Assembly (NCBI GenBank): GCA_910586365.1
Contig: CAJUGP010000003.1
Location: 1-64,000 of the forward strand
Length of the DNA: 64,000 bases
From: an uncultured Christensenella sp.
GTDB lineage: Bacteria > Bacillota > Clostridia > Christensenellales > Borkfalkiaceae
Direction: 5' to 3'
Shown here in pieces: positions 57,601 through 64,000 of this stretch. A model generated the notes under the pieces. That model was not told where the DNA came from, made no database searches, and saw nothing but the letters and a program-made list of their open reading frames with translations. How positions within the stretch are numbered: the stretch's first letter is position 1; each line of letters opens with the position of its first letter. The position numbers and the translations under genes were made by a program.

Positions 57601-58170
57601 ATGACAAATATTTCGGTTTTGAAAAAGAGCGTCGGGTTCAGGCTGACGCTGTCGGCTAAAACGCTTATATCCGCGGCGTTGATTGCGGCGGCGGTGCTGC
57701 TGCCGCTTGTCGTGCACGCGGCGTTCGGCGCAAGCGGCGGCGCGCGGTTTTTGCCCATGTACCTGCCCGTCGTAATCGGCGGGTGCGTGCTCGGCAAGCG
57801 TTGGGGCTTGGGTTTGGGCGTGCTGTCGCCCATAGCGAGCTTTGCGGTGACGGCGGCTATGGGCAACGCCATGCCGACGGCGGCGCGGCTGCCGTACATG
57901 ATTGTCGAGCTTGCCGTGTTCGGCGTGGCGGCGGGCGCGTTCTCGCGCAGGATAGCGCAAAAGCCGTACATAGCGTTCGCGGCGGTTATCGCGGCGGCGA
58001 TAGTCGGGCGCGCGGCGTTCGTCGCGCTTGCCGCAATGCTGCAAGGCGCAATGCCGTTGACGGCTGCGGCGGCATGGGCGCAGGTGCAAGCAGGCTTGTG
58101 GGGCGTGCTGCTGCAAGCGGTCGTCGCGCCCGTAATCGTAATGCTCGCGGCGCGTGCGATGTGCGAGTAA
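57601..58170 (+). CDS. ECF transporter S component
   Basis: A 189-residue integral membrane protein with about six hydrophobic helices and the family pattern RFLPMYLPVVIGGCVLGKRW, GLGLGVLSPIASFAVTAAMG, ARLPYMIVELAVFGVAAGAF. It binds a vitamin or related substrate and docks to an energising module encoded elsewhere. GGAGGGTATT lies before ATG 57601, 29 bp after the reductase gene, so co-transcription is likely. Substrate not assignable. Confidence 0.8.
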   Translation: MTNISVLKKSVGFRLTLSAKTLISAALIAAAVLLPLVVHAAFGASGGARFLPMYLPVVIGGCVLGKRWGLGLGVLSPIASFAVTAAMGNAMPTAARLPYMIVELAVFGVAAGAFSRRIAQKPYIAFAAVIAAAIVGRAAFVALAAMLQGAMPLTAAAAWAQVQAGLWGVLLQAVVAPVIVMLAARAMCE

Positions 58171-58186
58171 GCGTTTTGCGAAAGCT

Positions 58187-58624
58187 ATGATTACTTTTTT
58201 CGAGCTAAAAAAGCTTTTGGACGAGGGCTGTACGTGCGCGCTTACCGACGGCGAGCGCATAGTGACGAGCCGCGAGCGCGGCGTGCGTCCGCTCGTCGAG
58301 CTTATAGCGAGCGGCGCGGACTATAACGGCTGGCACGCCGCGGACAAGATTGTCGGCAAGGCGGCGGCGCTGCTGTACGCCAAGCTGGGCGTCGCCGAGC
58401 TGTACGCTCAAACGCTGAGCGTGGGCGGCTTGGGCGTGTGTCGCAGGTTTCGCATAGCCGCGGAGTACGGCGCGCTCACGCCAGAAATAATCAACCGCAA
58501 GGGCGACGGCGCATGCCCCATGGAGCTTGCCGTTGCCGACGCGGACGACCCGACGGCGGCGTACGAAAAAATTTGCGCGGCTCTGGAAAGGTTGCGCCGC
58601 GAGGCGACCGAATCGCCGCAGTAG
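58187..58624 (+). CDS. DUF1893 protein (TM1506-like deaminase fold)
   Basis: A 145-residue protein: CALTDGERIVTSRERGVRPL, WHAADKIVGKAAALLYAKLG, and NRKGDGACPMELAVADADDP. This is the DUF1893 family, whose structure resembles cytidine deaminases but which lacks a clear zinc-binding set. It is 16 bp after the transporter gene and likely co-transcribed. Confidence 0.85.
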   Translation: MITFFELKKLLDEGCTCALTDGERIVTSRERGVRPLVELIASGADYNGWHAADKIVGKAAALLYAKLGVAELYAQTLSVGGLGVCRRFRIAAEYGALTPEIINRKGDGACPMELAVADADDPTAAYEKICAALERLRREATESPQ

Positions 58625-58651
58625 CGCAGTAAGTATTCGCAAGCGCCGCGT

Positions 58652-58706
58652 TCTTGACAAATCTTGACAGAGCGGTATTGACCGAACGCGTCGAAAATGG
58701 TATACT
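58652..58706 (+). promoter_or_regulatory. Two-component operon promoter with three TTGAC repeats
   Basis: -35 TTGACC 58678-58683 and -10 TATACT 58701-58706 with a 17-bp spacer. Two more TTGACA hexamers lie at about 58654 and 58665, so a response-regulator site made of direct repeats is possible. The start codon is only 8 bp after the -10, so the mRNA may be leaderless. Confidence 0.65.
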
Positions 58707-58714
58707 AACCGAGT

Positions 58715-59389
58715 ATGAAATCGGTCGAATACAGGAGAATACTGATTGTAGAGGACGACAAGGCGCTCGCTTACGCGCTTGCCGATTATTTCGGTGCGAA
58801 AAACGACGTAACCGTGAGCGGCGACTTGCGCGACGCTAACGCGCGGCTCGACGCGGGCGAGTACGATATCGTGCTCTTGGACGTGGTGCTGCCCGACGGG
58901 AGCGGGCTGGAAATCCTCGAACGCGTTAAGGGCGATACGCCCGTAATAATCCTGTCCGACCTCGGCTCGGAAAAGAGCGTGCTCGACGGGTTCGACGCGG
59001 GCGCGGCGGACTATATAGTCAAGCCGTGCTCGCCAAAGCTGATAGAGGCGCGCATGGCGCTCAGGCTGTTGCCCGACAAGAGCGCGGCGCTCTGCGCGCG
59101 CGGGCTCGTTTTGGACAGAGCGAAGCGAACCGTTTCGTTCAAGGGCGCGCCGCTATTGCTCACGTCGAGCGAGTTTAACATTCTCATGTTCCTCATGCAA
59201 AATCCGCAAAGGTTTTTCACGGCTAACGAGATTTACGAGCACGTGTGGAAAATGCCGCATTTAAACACGACAACTATCAAAGCGCACTTGCACAACCTGC
59301 GCAAAAAAATGCTGTTGCTGTCCGACGAGTGCGGCACGCTGATACTGACCGAGTTCGGTAAGGGGTACGCTTTTGTCGGCGATAACTAA
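58715..59389 (+). CDS. OmpR-family response regulator
   Basis: A 224-residue protein. The receiver domain has RILIVEDDKAL, the phospho-acceptor Asp56 in IVLLDVVLPDG, and YIVKPCSP with the conserved Lys. The winged-helix effector has LTSSEFNILMFLMQNPQRFF and TTTIKAHLHNLRKKM. The partner kinase gene overlaps it by 17 bp. The Thr before the catalytic region and the PF/PC segment (KPCSP) are normal variants. Confidence 0.93.
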   Translation: MKSVEYRRILIVEDDKALAYALADYFGAKNDVTVSGDLRDANARLDAGEYDIVLLDVVLPDGSGLEILERVKGDTPVIILSDLGSEKSVLDGFDAGAADYIVKPCSPKLIEARMALRLLPDKSAALCARGLVLDRAKRTVSFKGAPLLLTSSEFNILMFLMQNPQRFFTANEIYEHVWKMPHLNTTTIKAHLHNLRKKMLLLSDECGTLILTEFGKGYAFVGDN

Positions 59390-61478
59390 AACGGTTAAAA
59401 AGCACGTTAAGACAATCGTGTTTTTCGCGTGCGTCGCGCTTGCGGCGTGCTTTATCGCGCTTACGAGCGTTTGCGCGCGCGGCGTTGCCGCCGTGCCGCA
59501 AGCGACGGGCGTGCTGACCGATTATATCTACGAAACGACTGAATCGGGCGAGAATGAACGGCGCGAGATTGCGGTGACGCTCGGCGAGGACGTAGCCGCC
59601 GTGCGCATAGACGAGATAGGCGCGCTCGGCGCGCTCGACAAGGTAAACTACGTGCCGAACGAGTTCGTCATGCCCGGCGAGGTACTCGAAAAGTGCGAAA
59701 TCTTGGATTTGACCGAGCCGCGCGCGCTTGCGGAACGCGGCTCGCTGATTTTCGTAGTGCTCAACCTCGACCCCGACGCGGAGGATTTCAAGGAAAAGGC
59801 GCGCAGGCTGGACAGGAACAAGATAGGCGATTATTGGCATTTCACGTTGTGCCTGCCGCAGATTTTCGGCGCGTCCAACGTGTATTTGCGCTCGCAGCTT
59901 GTGGCGCGAAACGGCTCGATAGCCGATTACGATTTCGGCAATTACAACACCAACTACGACAAGCAGACCTATGAATTTAATTCGACCGCCGCACCGCTTA
60001 CGCTCGACCTGTCGTTCTACACGCGCCGACAGGCGATACTCGACGGGTACGCGTCGGCTCAGATAATAACGGTGCATTATCAGTCGAAATCGGCAATCGC
60101 GGGCTTGCGCGAGCCGGCGGTCGTCGGCGACGAGGACAAGGCGACGGCGGTTTTCGACGGGTCGGCAAACGCGTTCGTCGCGCTCGCCATACTTTCGGCG
60201 ATAGGGTTCGCGGTTTTCGTCGCTCTTACCGCTTTGAAGCGCACGGCGGCGTTCGTGCCCGAGCTCGTCACGGTGCTCGGCGTGTTTTTGTACAACATAG
60301 CCGCGTTCGGCGCGTTAAAGCGCGCCGCGCTCCCCGTGCAGTGCGCAGGGCTGGGGCTTGCCGCGCCGTTCATAGTGCTCGGCGGCGCGCTGCTGTCCGT
60401 GGGCGTAAACGTTAAACGCGTGCCCGCGCGGTTCGTAGCCGCCGCGGTCGCGCTTATCGGCGCGGCGCTTGCGGGATTTTCTCCGCTCGGCGCGTTCGGC
60501 GTAATGCGCGGCTTGAACATAGCGGCGGCGGCAGCGGCGGTTGTGGGCGCGGTCGCGCTCGCCGTGTTCGCAACGGTACGCGCGGAAAAGGGTACGGTCG
60601 GGCTGCTGCAAATCATATATTCGGCGTTTACCGCGGCGCTTGCGGCGGCTGTGCCGTTTGCGTTTGCAATCCGTCCCGCGTACGCCGACCCCGCGTTTTG
60701 GCTAAACGCGTGCGTGGCGGTGACGGCGTTCGCGTACGTGTTCAAGATTTTTTCGGACGCGGAGCGGCGCAGCAGGTATCTCACCGACAACCTGCACCGC
60801 GAGGTGGAGCGTCAGGTCGAGGACATTAAAGCGGTTGTCACCGAGCGCGACAGGCTGCTGCGGTACGTTTCGCACGATATGAAAAAGCCGTTGCGCGCCG
60901 CGCTCGCATTTACCGACACGCTGATAGAGCGCGAAAAAGACGGCGAGCAAATCAAGCTCGCCAACATAGTCAAGCAAAAGACGAACGGCGTGCTCGCGGG
61001 GCTCGACGATATCGCCGAGTACGCCAAGTTCAATTATATCGCCGAACCGTCGCGCGCGGTCGCGCTCGACGCGCTGTGCGCCGAGGTTTGCGGCGTGCTC
61101 GCCGACGACTGCAAAGCCAACGGCATAATCCTGATAAACGACGCTACCGAGCGCGTGGAGGCGTACGCCAAGCCCAAGGGCTTGGAAAGCGCGCTGGTCA
61201 ATATTATAATGAACGCCGTCGAGCATGCCGACTGCACGACGATTACGGTATCCGCGGCGTACGTTAAAAACAAAGCGGTGCTCGCCGTTGCCGACGACGG
61301 CAAGGGCGTCGCCGCGGGCGACGACGTATTCAAGCCGTACGTGACCGAATCCGCCGAGGAGACGGGCGGGCTGGGGCTGTACATTTGCAAGAGCGTGGCG
61401 GAGGCGATGAACGGCACGCTCGCGTTCGAGCGCACGGACGGAAAAACGGTGTTCCGCATAGAATTGTTGCGCGCGTAA
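59373..61478 (+). CDS. Sensor histidine kinase with 7TM-type receptor region
   Basis: A 701-residue protein. Signal-anchor at residues about 14-33, an extracytoplasmic beta-rich domain at about 45-260 (YWHFTLCLPQIFGASNVYLR), then six or seven membrane helices at about 267-470, like 7TMR-DISM receptors. HisKA has YVSHDMKKPLRAAL with phospho-acceptor His501. HATPase has NIIMNAVEHADCTTITVSAA, AVADDGKGVAAGD and GGLGLYICKSVAEAM. It senses a ligand or surface signal and phosphorylates the coupled regulator. Confidence 0.9.
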   Translation: MSAITKTVKKHVKTIVFFACVALAACFIALTSVCARGVAAVPQATGVLTDYIYETTESGENERREIAVTLGEDVAAVRIDEIGALGALDKVNYVPNEFVMPGEVLEKCEILDLTEPRALAERGSLIFVVLNLDPDAEDFKEKARRLDRNKIGDYWHFTLCLPQIFGASNVYLRSQLVARNGSIADYDFGNYNTNYDKQTYEFNSTAAPLTLDLSFYTRRQAILDGYASAQIITVHYQSKSAIAGLREPAVVGDEDKATAVFDGSANAFVALAILSAIGFAVFVALTALKRTAAFVPELVTVLGVFLYNIAAFGALKRAALPVQCAGLGLAAPFIVLGGALLSVGVNVKRVPARFVAAAVALIGAALAGFSPLGAFGVMRGLNIAAAAAAVVGAVALAVFATVRAEKGTVGLLQIIYSAFTAALAAAVPFAFAIRPAYADPAFWLNACVAVTAFAYVFKIFSDAERRSRYLTDNLHREVERQVEDIKAVVTERDRLLRYVSHDMKKPLRAALAFTDTLIEREKDGEQIKLANIVKQKTNGVLAGLDDIAEYAKFNYIAEPSRAVALDALCAEVCGVLADDCKANGIILINDATERVEAYAKPKGLESALVNIIMNAVEHADCTTITVSAAYVKNKAVLAVADDGKGVAAGDDVFKPYVTESAEETGGLGLYICKSVAEAMNGTLAFERTDGKTVFRIELLRA

Positions 61479-61684
61479 AAACAGTGGCTCGACAAGCCGC
61501 GACCGCATAGTATGGTAGTGCGGGCGCATAACAATGCTTGCGATTGACCGCGAGCCGCCCGCGTGCGTGCGCGCCGAGAAAAATTCGCGCCGAAACCTTG
61601 TCGTATTCGGTTGCGTTAGTTTTTGCGCGGTGCTATATTACTTAGACGAGCGGCGATTTGGTTTTGCCGTAAATTCGGAGCGTT

Positions 61685-62995
61685 ATGTTCGGACTACTCA
61701 TCGCGATTATTTACATAAGCTTTATAAGCCTCGGATTGCCCGACTCGCTGCTCGGCGCGGCGTGGCCGACGATGCGCGTCGAGCTGAACGCGCCGCTGTC
61801 GTACGCGGGCATAATTTCCATGATTATCTGCGTCGGCACGATTGTGTCCAGCCTGCTCAGCGACCGATTGACCAAAAAGCTGGGCACGGGGCTTGTGACC
61901 GCCGTGAGCGTGGCGATGACCGCCGCCGCGCTGTTTTGCTTTTCGGTTGCGACCGAGTATTGGATGCTCGTGGTCTTTGCCGTGCCGTACGGCTTGGGCG
62001 CGGGCGGCGTGGACGCGTCGCTCAACAACTACGTCGCGCTGCACTTAAAGAGCCGACACATGAGCTGGCTGCACTGTATGTGGGGCGTGGGCGCGTCCGT
62101 AAGCCCGTACATAATGAGCTTTGCGCTCACGCGCGGCACGGGCTGGAATCAAGGGTACTTGATTGTCGCGATTATTCAGTCGGTGCTGGCGCTGTTCATT
62201 TTCGTGAGCCTGCCGCTGTGGAAGCGCGGCGCGGCGCGGTCGGGCAACTTCGCCGCGAGCGCGGAAAACGCGGAAAGCGCGGCGGATAGTAAGCCGCTCA
62301 AATTCAAGGAAATCGTGCGCGTTTCGGGCGCCGTGCCGTGCTTTATCTGCTTTTTTTGCTATTGCGCGCTCGAACAAACGACCATGCTGTGGTCGAGCAG
62401 CTATATGATACACCACAACGGCATTACCGCCGACGTTGCGGCTATGTACGCGAGCCTGTTTTTTATAGGCATGACGGCGGGGCGCGGCATAAACGGGTTT
62501 TTGACGATTAAGTTCGGCGACAAAACGCTTATCCGAACGGGGCAGGCGCTTATCGCCGTCGGCTTGATACTTATCGTCGTGCCGCCCGTGGAAATACTCA
62601 CCGTCATCGGGTTCGTAGTGGTGGGGCTGGGCTGCGCGCCCGTGTACCCGAGCATTATACACATGACGCCCGCGCTGTTCGGCGCGGATAAATCGCAAGC
62701 CATGATTGGCGTGCAAATGGCGAGCGCGTACCTCGGCTCGTGCTTTGCGCCGCCGCTGTTCGGACTGATTGCTAACCACGTTACGCCCGCACTGCTGCCG
62801 CTGTTTTTGGCGGTGTTCCTCGTGCCTATGATTGTTATGCACGAGATAGTAGTCAAAAAGACGAGCGTTCCGCGCGCAACGGCGACGGCGGCAATGGACG
62901 CGAGCGCAGCCCCCGACGGCGGCGATAGCGAAACGGCGCAGCCCGCAGTCGCGGAAATATCGGACGACGCGTCCGACCCGACCGCAAATAGATAG
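61685..62995 (+). CDS. MFS transporter
   Basis: A 436-residue protein with about 12 membrane helices. The front half has IIYISFISLGLPDSLLGAAW, then SDRLTKKLGTGLVTAVSVAM and PYGLGAGGVDASLNNYVALH. The second half has MIHHNGITADVAAMYASLFF and GCAPVYPSIIHMTPALF. This is the FucP/sugar-type major facilitator branch. The Ala/Asp-rich C-terminal tail is not a domain. Substrate unknown. Confidence 0.88.
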   Translation: MFGLLIAIIYISFISLGLPDSLLGAAWPTMRVELNAPLSYAGIISMIICVGTIVSSLLSDRLTKKLGTGLVTAVSVAMTAAALFCFSVATEYWMLVVFAVPYGLGAGGVDASLNNYVALHLKSRHMSWLHCMWGVGASVSPYIMSFALTRGTGWNQGYLIVAIIQSVLALFIFVSLPLWKRGAARSGNFAASAENAESAADSKPLKFKEIVRVSGAVPCFICFFCYCALEQTTMLWSSSYMIHHNGITADVAAMYASLFFIGMTAGRGINGFLTIKFGDKTLIRTGQALIAVGLILIVVPPVEILTVIGFVVVGLGCAPVYPSIIHMTPALFGADKSQAMIGVQMASAYLGSCFAPPLFGLIANHVTPALLPLFLAVFLVPMIVMHEIVVKKTSVPRATATAAMDASAAPDGGDSETAQPAVAEISDDASDPTANR

Positions 62996-62998
62996 AAA

Positions 62999-63697
62999 TT
63001 AAAAAATAAATTTCAGTATTATTCCTATTATCGCAATTATAGATAACAGACACGAAAATACGATTAAATAACGCCGCAGCTTTATAATCGTATTTTTTCT
63101 TTCGTCCAATACGCCGTTGATTTTGTCGGTTACTTTTTTCAATAACGGAATGCTCGCCTCTGTGCCGCAGGCTTTTACAAACGCTTCGACCAGGCGTTCG
63201 TCGGGCATGCCGTCGAGCGCTTCGGGCGCGGTTTCCGAATGCGCCGCGATTATATCCTTGACGGCTTTGGCGGAGTAATCGTCGCTTTCGTCGTTCGATA
63301 AAAAATGCAGCGTGCCGTCGCGCAACGATTTTTGTGCGGCTCTTTTGTCGGTCGCCGATTTGTAAAGACTTTTGTTCGGGAAAAGCAGCCTGCGATTTAT
63401 CGAATACAGCGGGTTTAAAAAACCGATTTGAAAACGTATTTGCAGCAGTAAAACAACCGCGAACAAAAATGCGGCTACGGCTATCATTATGTAGCCGAAT
63501 ATATCGTTCGGCATTCCGCAAAGGCAGCCGAAGGCGAGCGCAATTATCGACGCCAGAAAGCCGAGTACGGCGATAAAATAATCGGCGTCGAATGCGGTCG
63601 CGGCTTTGCTCGCGGCGACGGCGGTTTTGTAGTCGGTAAGCAGCAGCGTAAACTCGTTTTGCCGAGCCTCGGCGCGATTGATTGCGGTATCGTTCAC
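62999..63697 (-). CDS. Membrane protein with three helices, unknown
   Basis: A 232-residue protein starting at GTG 63695-63697 behind AGGAG (VNDTAINRAEARQNEFTLLL). Two N-terminal membrane helices (YFIAVLGFLASIIALAFGCL; GYIMIAVAAFLFAVVLLLQI), a soluble middle of about 100 residues, and a C-terminal helix (YLIVFSCLLSIIAIIGIILK). The 2-TM plus soluble layout recalls SLATT-type membrane proteins, but I cannot confirm it. Convergent with the MFS gene, 3 bp apart. Confidence 0.65.
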   Translation of the reverse strand: MNDTAINRAEARQNEFTLLLTDYKTAVAASKAATAFDADYFIAVLGFLASIIALAFGCLCGMPNDIFGYIMIAVAAFLFAVVLLLQIRFQIGFLNPLYSINRRLLFPNKSLYKSATDKRAAQKSLRDGTLHFLSNDESDDYSAKAVKDIIAAHSETAPEALDGMPDERLVEAFVKACGTEASIPLLKKVTDKINGVLDERKNTIIKLRRYLIVFSCLLSIIAIIGIILKFIF

Positions 63698-63966
63698 GGT
63701 TTTTCTCCTGTCGTAATAATTTTCTTCGGTAGATAGTAAAATGCGCGGCGAGAGCGGCAAAGCGGTCCGCACAAAACGCCGTCGTTATTAAGTCTTTTTA
63801 TCGGCGCAAATCGTTATCTAATGTAAAACGGTAGATATTATTTATGCGTGCCGCGGCGGCTTGCGCGGTCGTCGAGCCGCTTGACACGGGGCGGCGGCGT
63901 ATATTATAATTACCGCATAAAAAGCGTCGGGCGACGGGCAACGCCGCGGACGCGCGGAGGACGGGT
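63698..63966 (+). promoter_or_regulatory. Promoter region of the FMN reductase gene
   Basis: TTGACA 63881-63886 and TATAAT 63905-63910 with an 18-bp spacer, then GGAGG before ATG 63967. The rest of the 270-bp spacer, upstream of the membrane protein gene, shows no gene. Confidence 0.6.
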
Positions 63967-64000
63967 ATGAAGGTTTTGCTTATAAACGGCAGCCCCAACG
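63967..64000 (+). CDS. Start of NAD(P)H-dependent FMN reductase/flavodoxin-like gene, truncated
   Basis: Only MKVLLINGSPN is visible before the window ends. The pattern of a beta strand followed by NGSPN is the phosphate-binding loop of NADPH-dependent FMN reductases of the flavodoxin fold. GGAGG and a good promoter precede it. Confidence 0.6.
   Translation, partial: MKVLLINGSPN

Noticed and set aside
60080..62842. Several long minus-strand frames opposite the kinase and transporter genes
   Set aside because: GC-rich shadow frames with Arg/His/Ala-rich composition and no motifs.

Overview
The window looks like a stretch of a Bacillota (Clostridia) chromosome carrying a large accessory island. 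The Clostridia call is an inference from ribosome-binding sites of AGGAGG type, consensus TTGACA/TATAAT promoters, a LysR/aldo-keto-reductase pair, an ECF-type transporter S component and a DUF1893 protein. I cannot name the genus. Base composition changes along the window: mixed or AT-rich patches at 1-5.5 kb and 53.6-55.1 kb, moderately GC-rich from 5.6 to 52.8 kb, clearly GC-rich from 55.1 kb on.

Layout. (1) Positions 1-3517 hold part of a rolling-circle or filamentous-phage-like element: an HUH replication initiator (2000-3232), a divergent XRE repressor with repeated operators, and a chain of tiny minus-strand genes ending in a signal-peptide or coat-like protein cut by the window edge. 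(2) A 30-bp direct repeat (3518-3547 and 53364-53393) brackets the rest of the island. Inside it lie the pieces of a second small rolling-circle replicon of about 2.6 kb: sigma-like gene, XRE regulator, structured non-coding region, RepB-like initiator and ribbon-helix-helix protein. The sigma-like gene is split so that only circularisation across the repeat would rejoin it. (3) A prophage of about 47.2 kb (roughly 5579-52786) sits inside that replicon. Its serine integrase gene ends at 52769, and both proposed junctions share the core TGTACA. (4) Positions 53.4-64 kb are chromosomal: a broken GLUG lipoprotein, LysR, an Fe-S aldo/keto reductase, an ECF S component, a DUF1893 protein, a two-component system, an MFS transporter, a membrane protein, and the start of an FMN reductase.

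The prophage is transcribed almost wholly on the minus strand, from a CI-like repressor switch at about 50.6 kb leftward: early unknown genes, recombination and replication (ERF-like annealing protein, replisome organiser, DnaC-like loader, RecU-like resolvase), then a methylation block (two ParB-methyltransferase fusions, an MT-A70 enzyme, a circularly permuted C5 methyltransferase and a phage-borne S-adenosylmethionine synthetase). Next come an ArpU-like late activator, a decamer-repeat late promoter, a lambda-type head module (Nu1, A, W-like, B, C/Nu3, D, E), a P2-type contractile tail (sheath, tube, frameshifted chaperone, tape measure, X, D, W, J, I), a diversity-generating retroelement (DGR), holin-like genes, and hicAB at the extreme left end.

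The most exciting feature is the complete DGR at 8.2-12.7 kb: reverse transcriptase with the DGR signature LGVEISQ, an Avd-like accessory protein, a 124-bp template repeat, and a variable repeat at the 3' end of a 663-residue lectin-fold tail-fibre gene. Of 15 template/variable differences, 14 lie at template adenines. The second notable signal is a pair of poly-G tracts inside two of the prophage methyltransferase genes, one out of frame (G10) and one in frame (G9), which suggests phase-variable DNA methylation. The phage could therefore vary both its receptor-binding protein and its methylation state. Against full viability, the sheath gene carries a frameshift and I found no endolysin gene.
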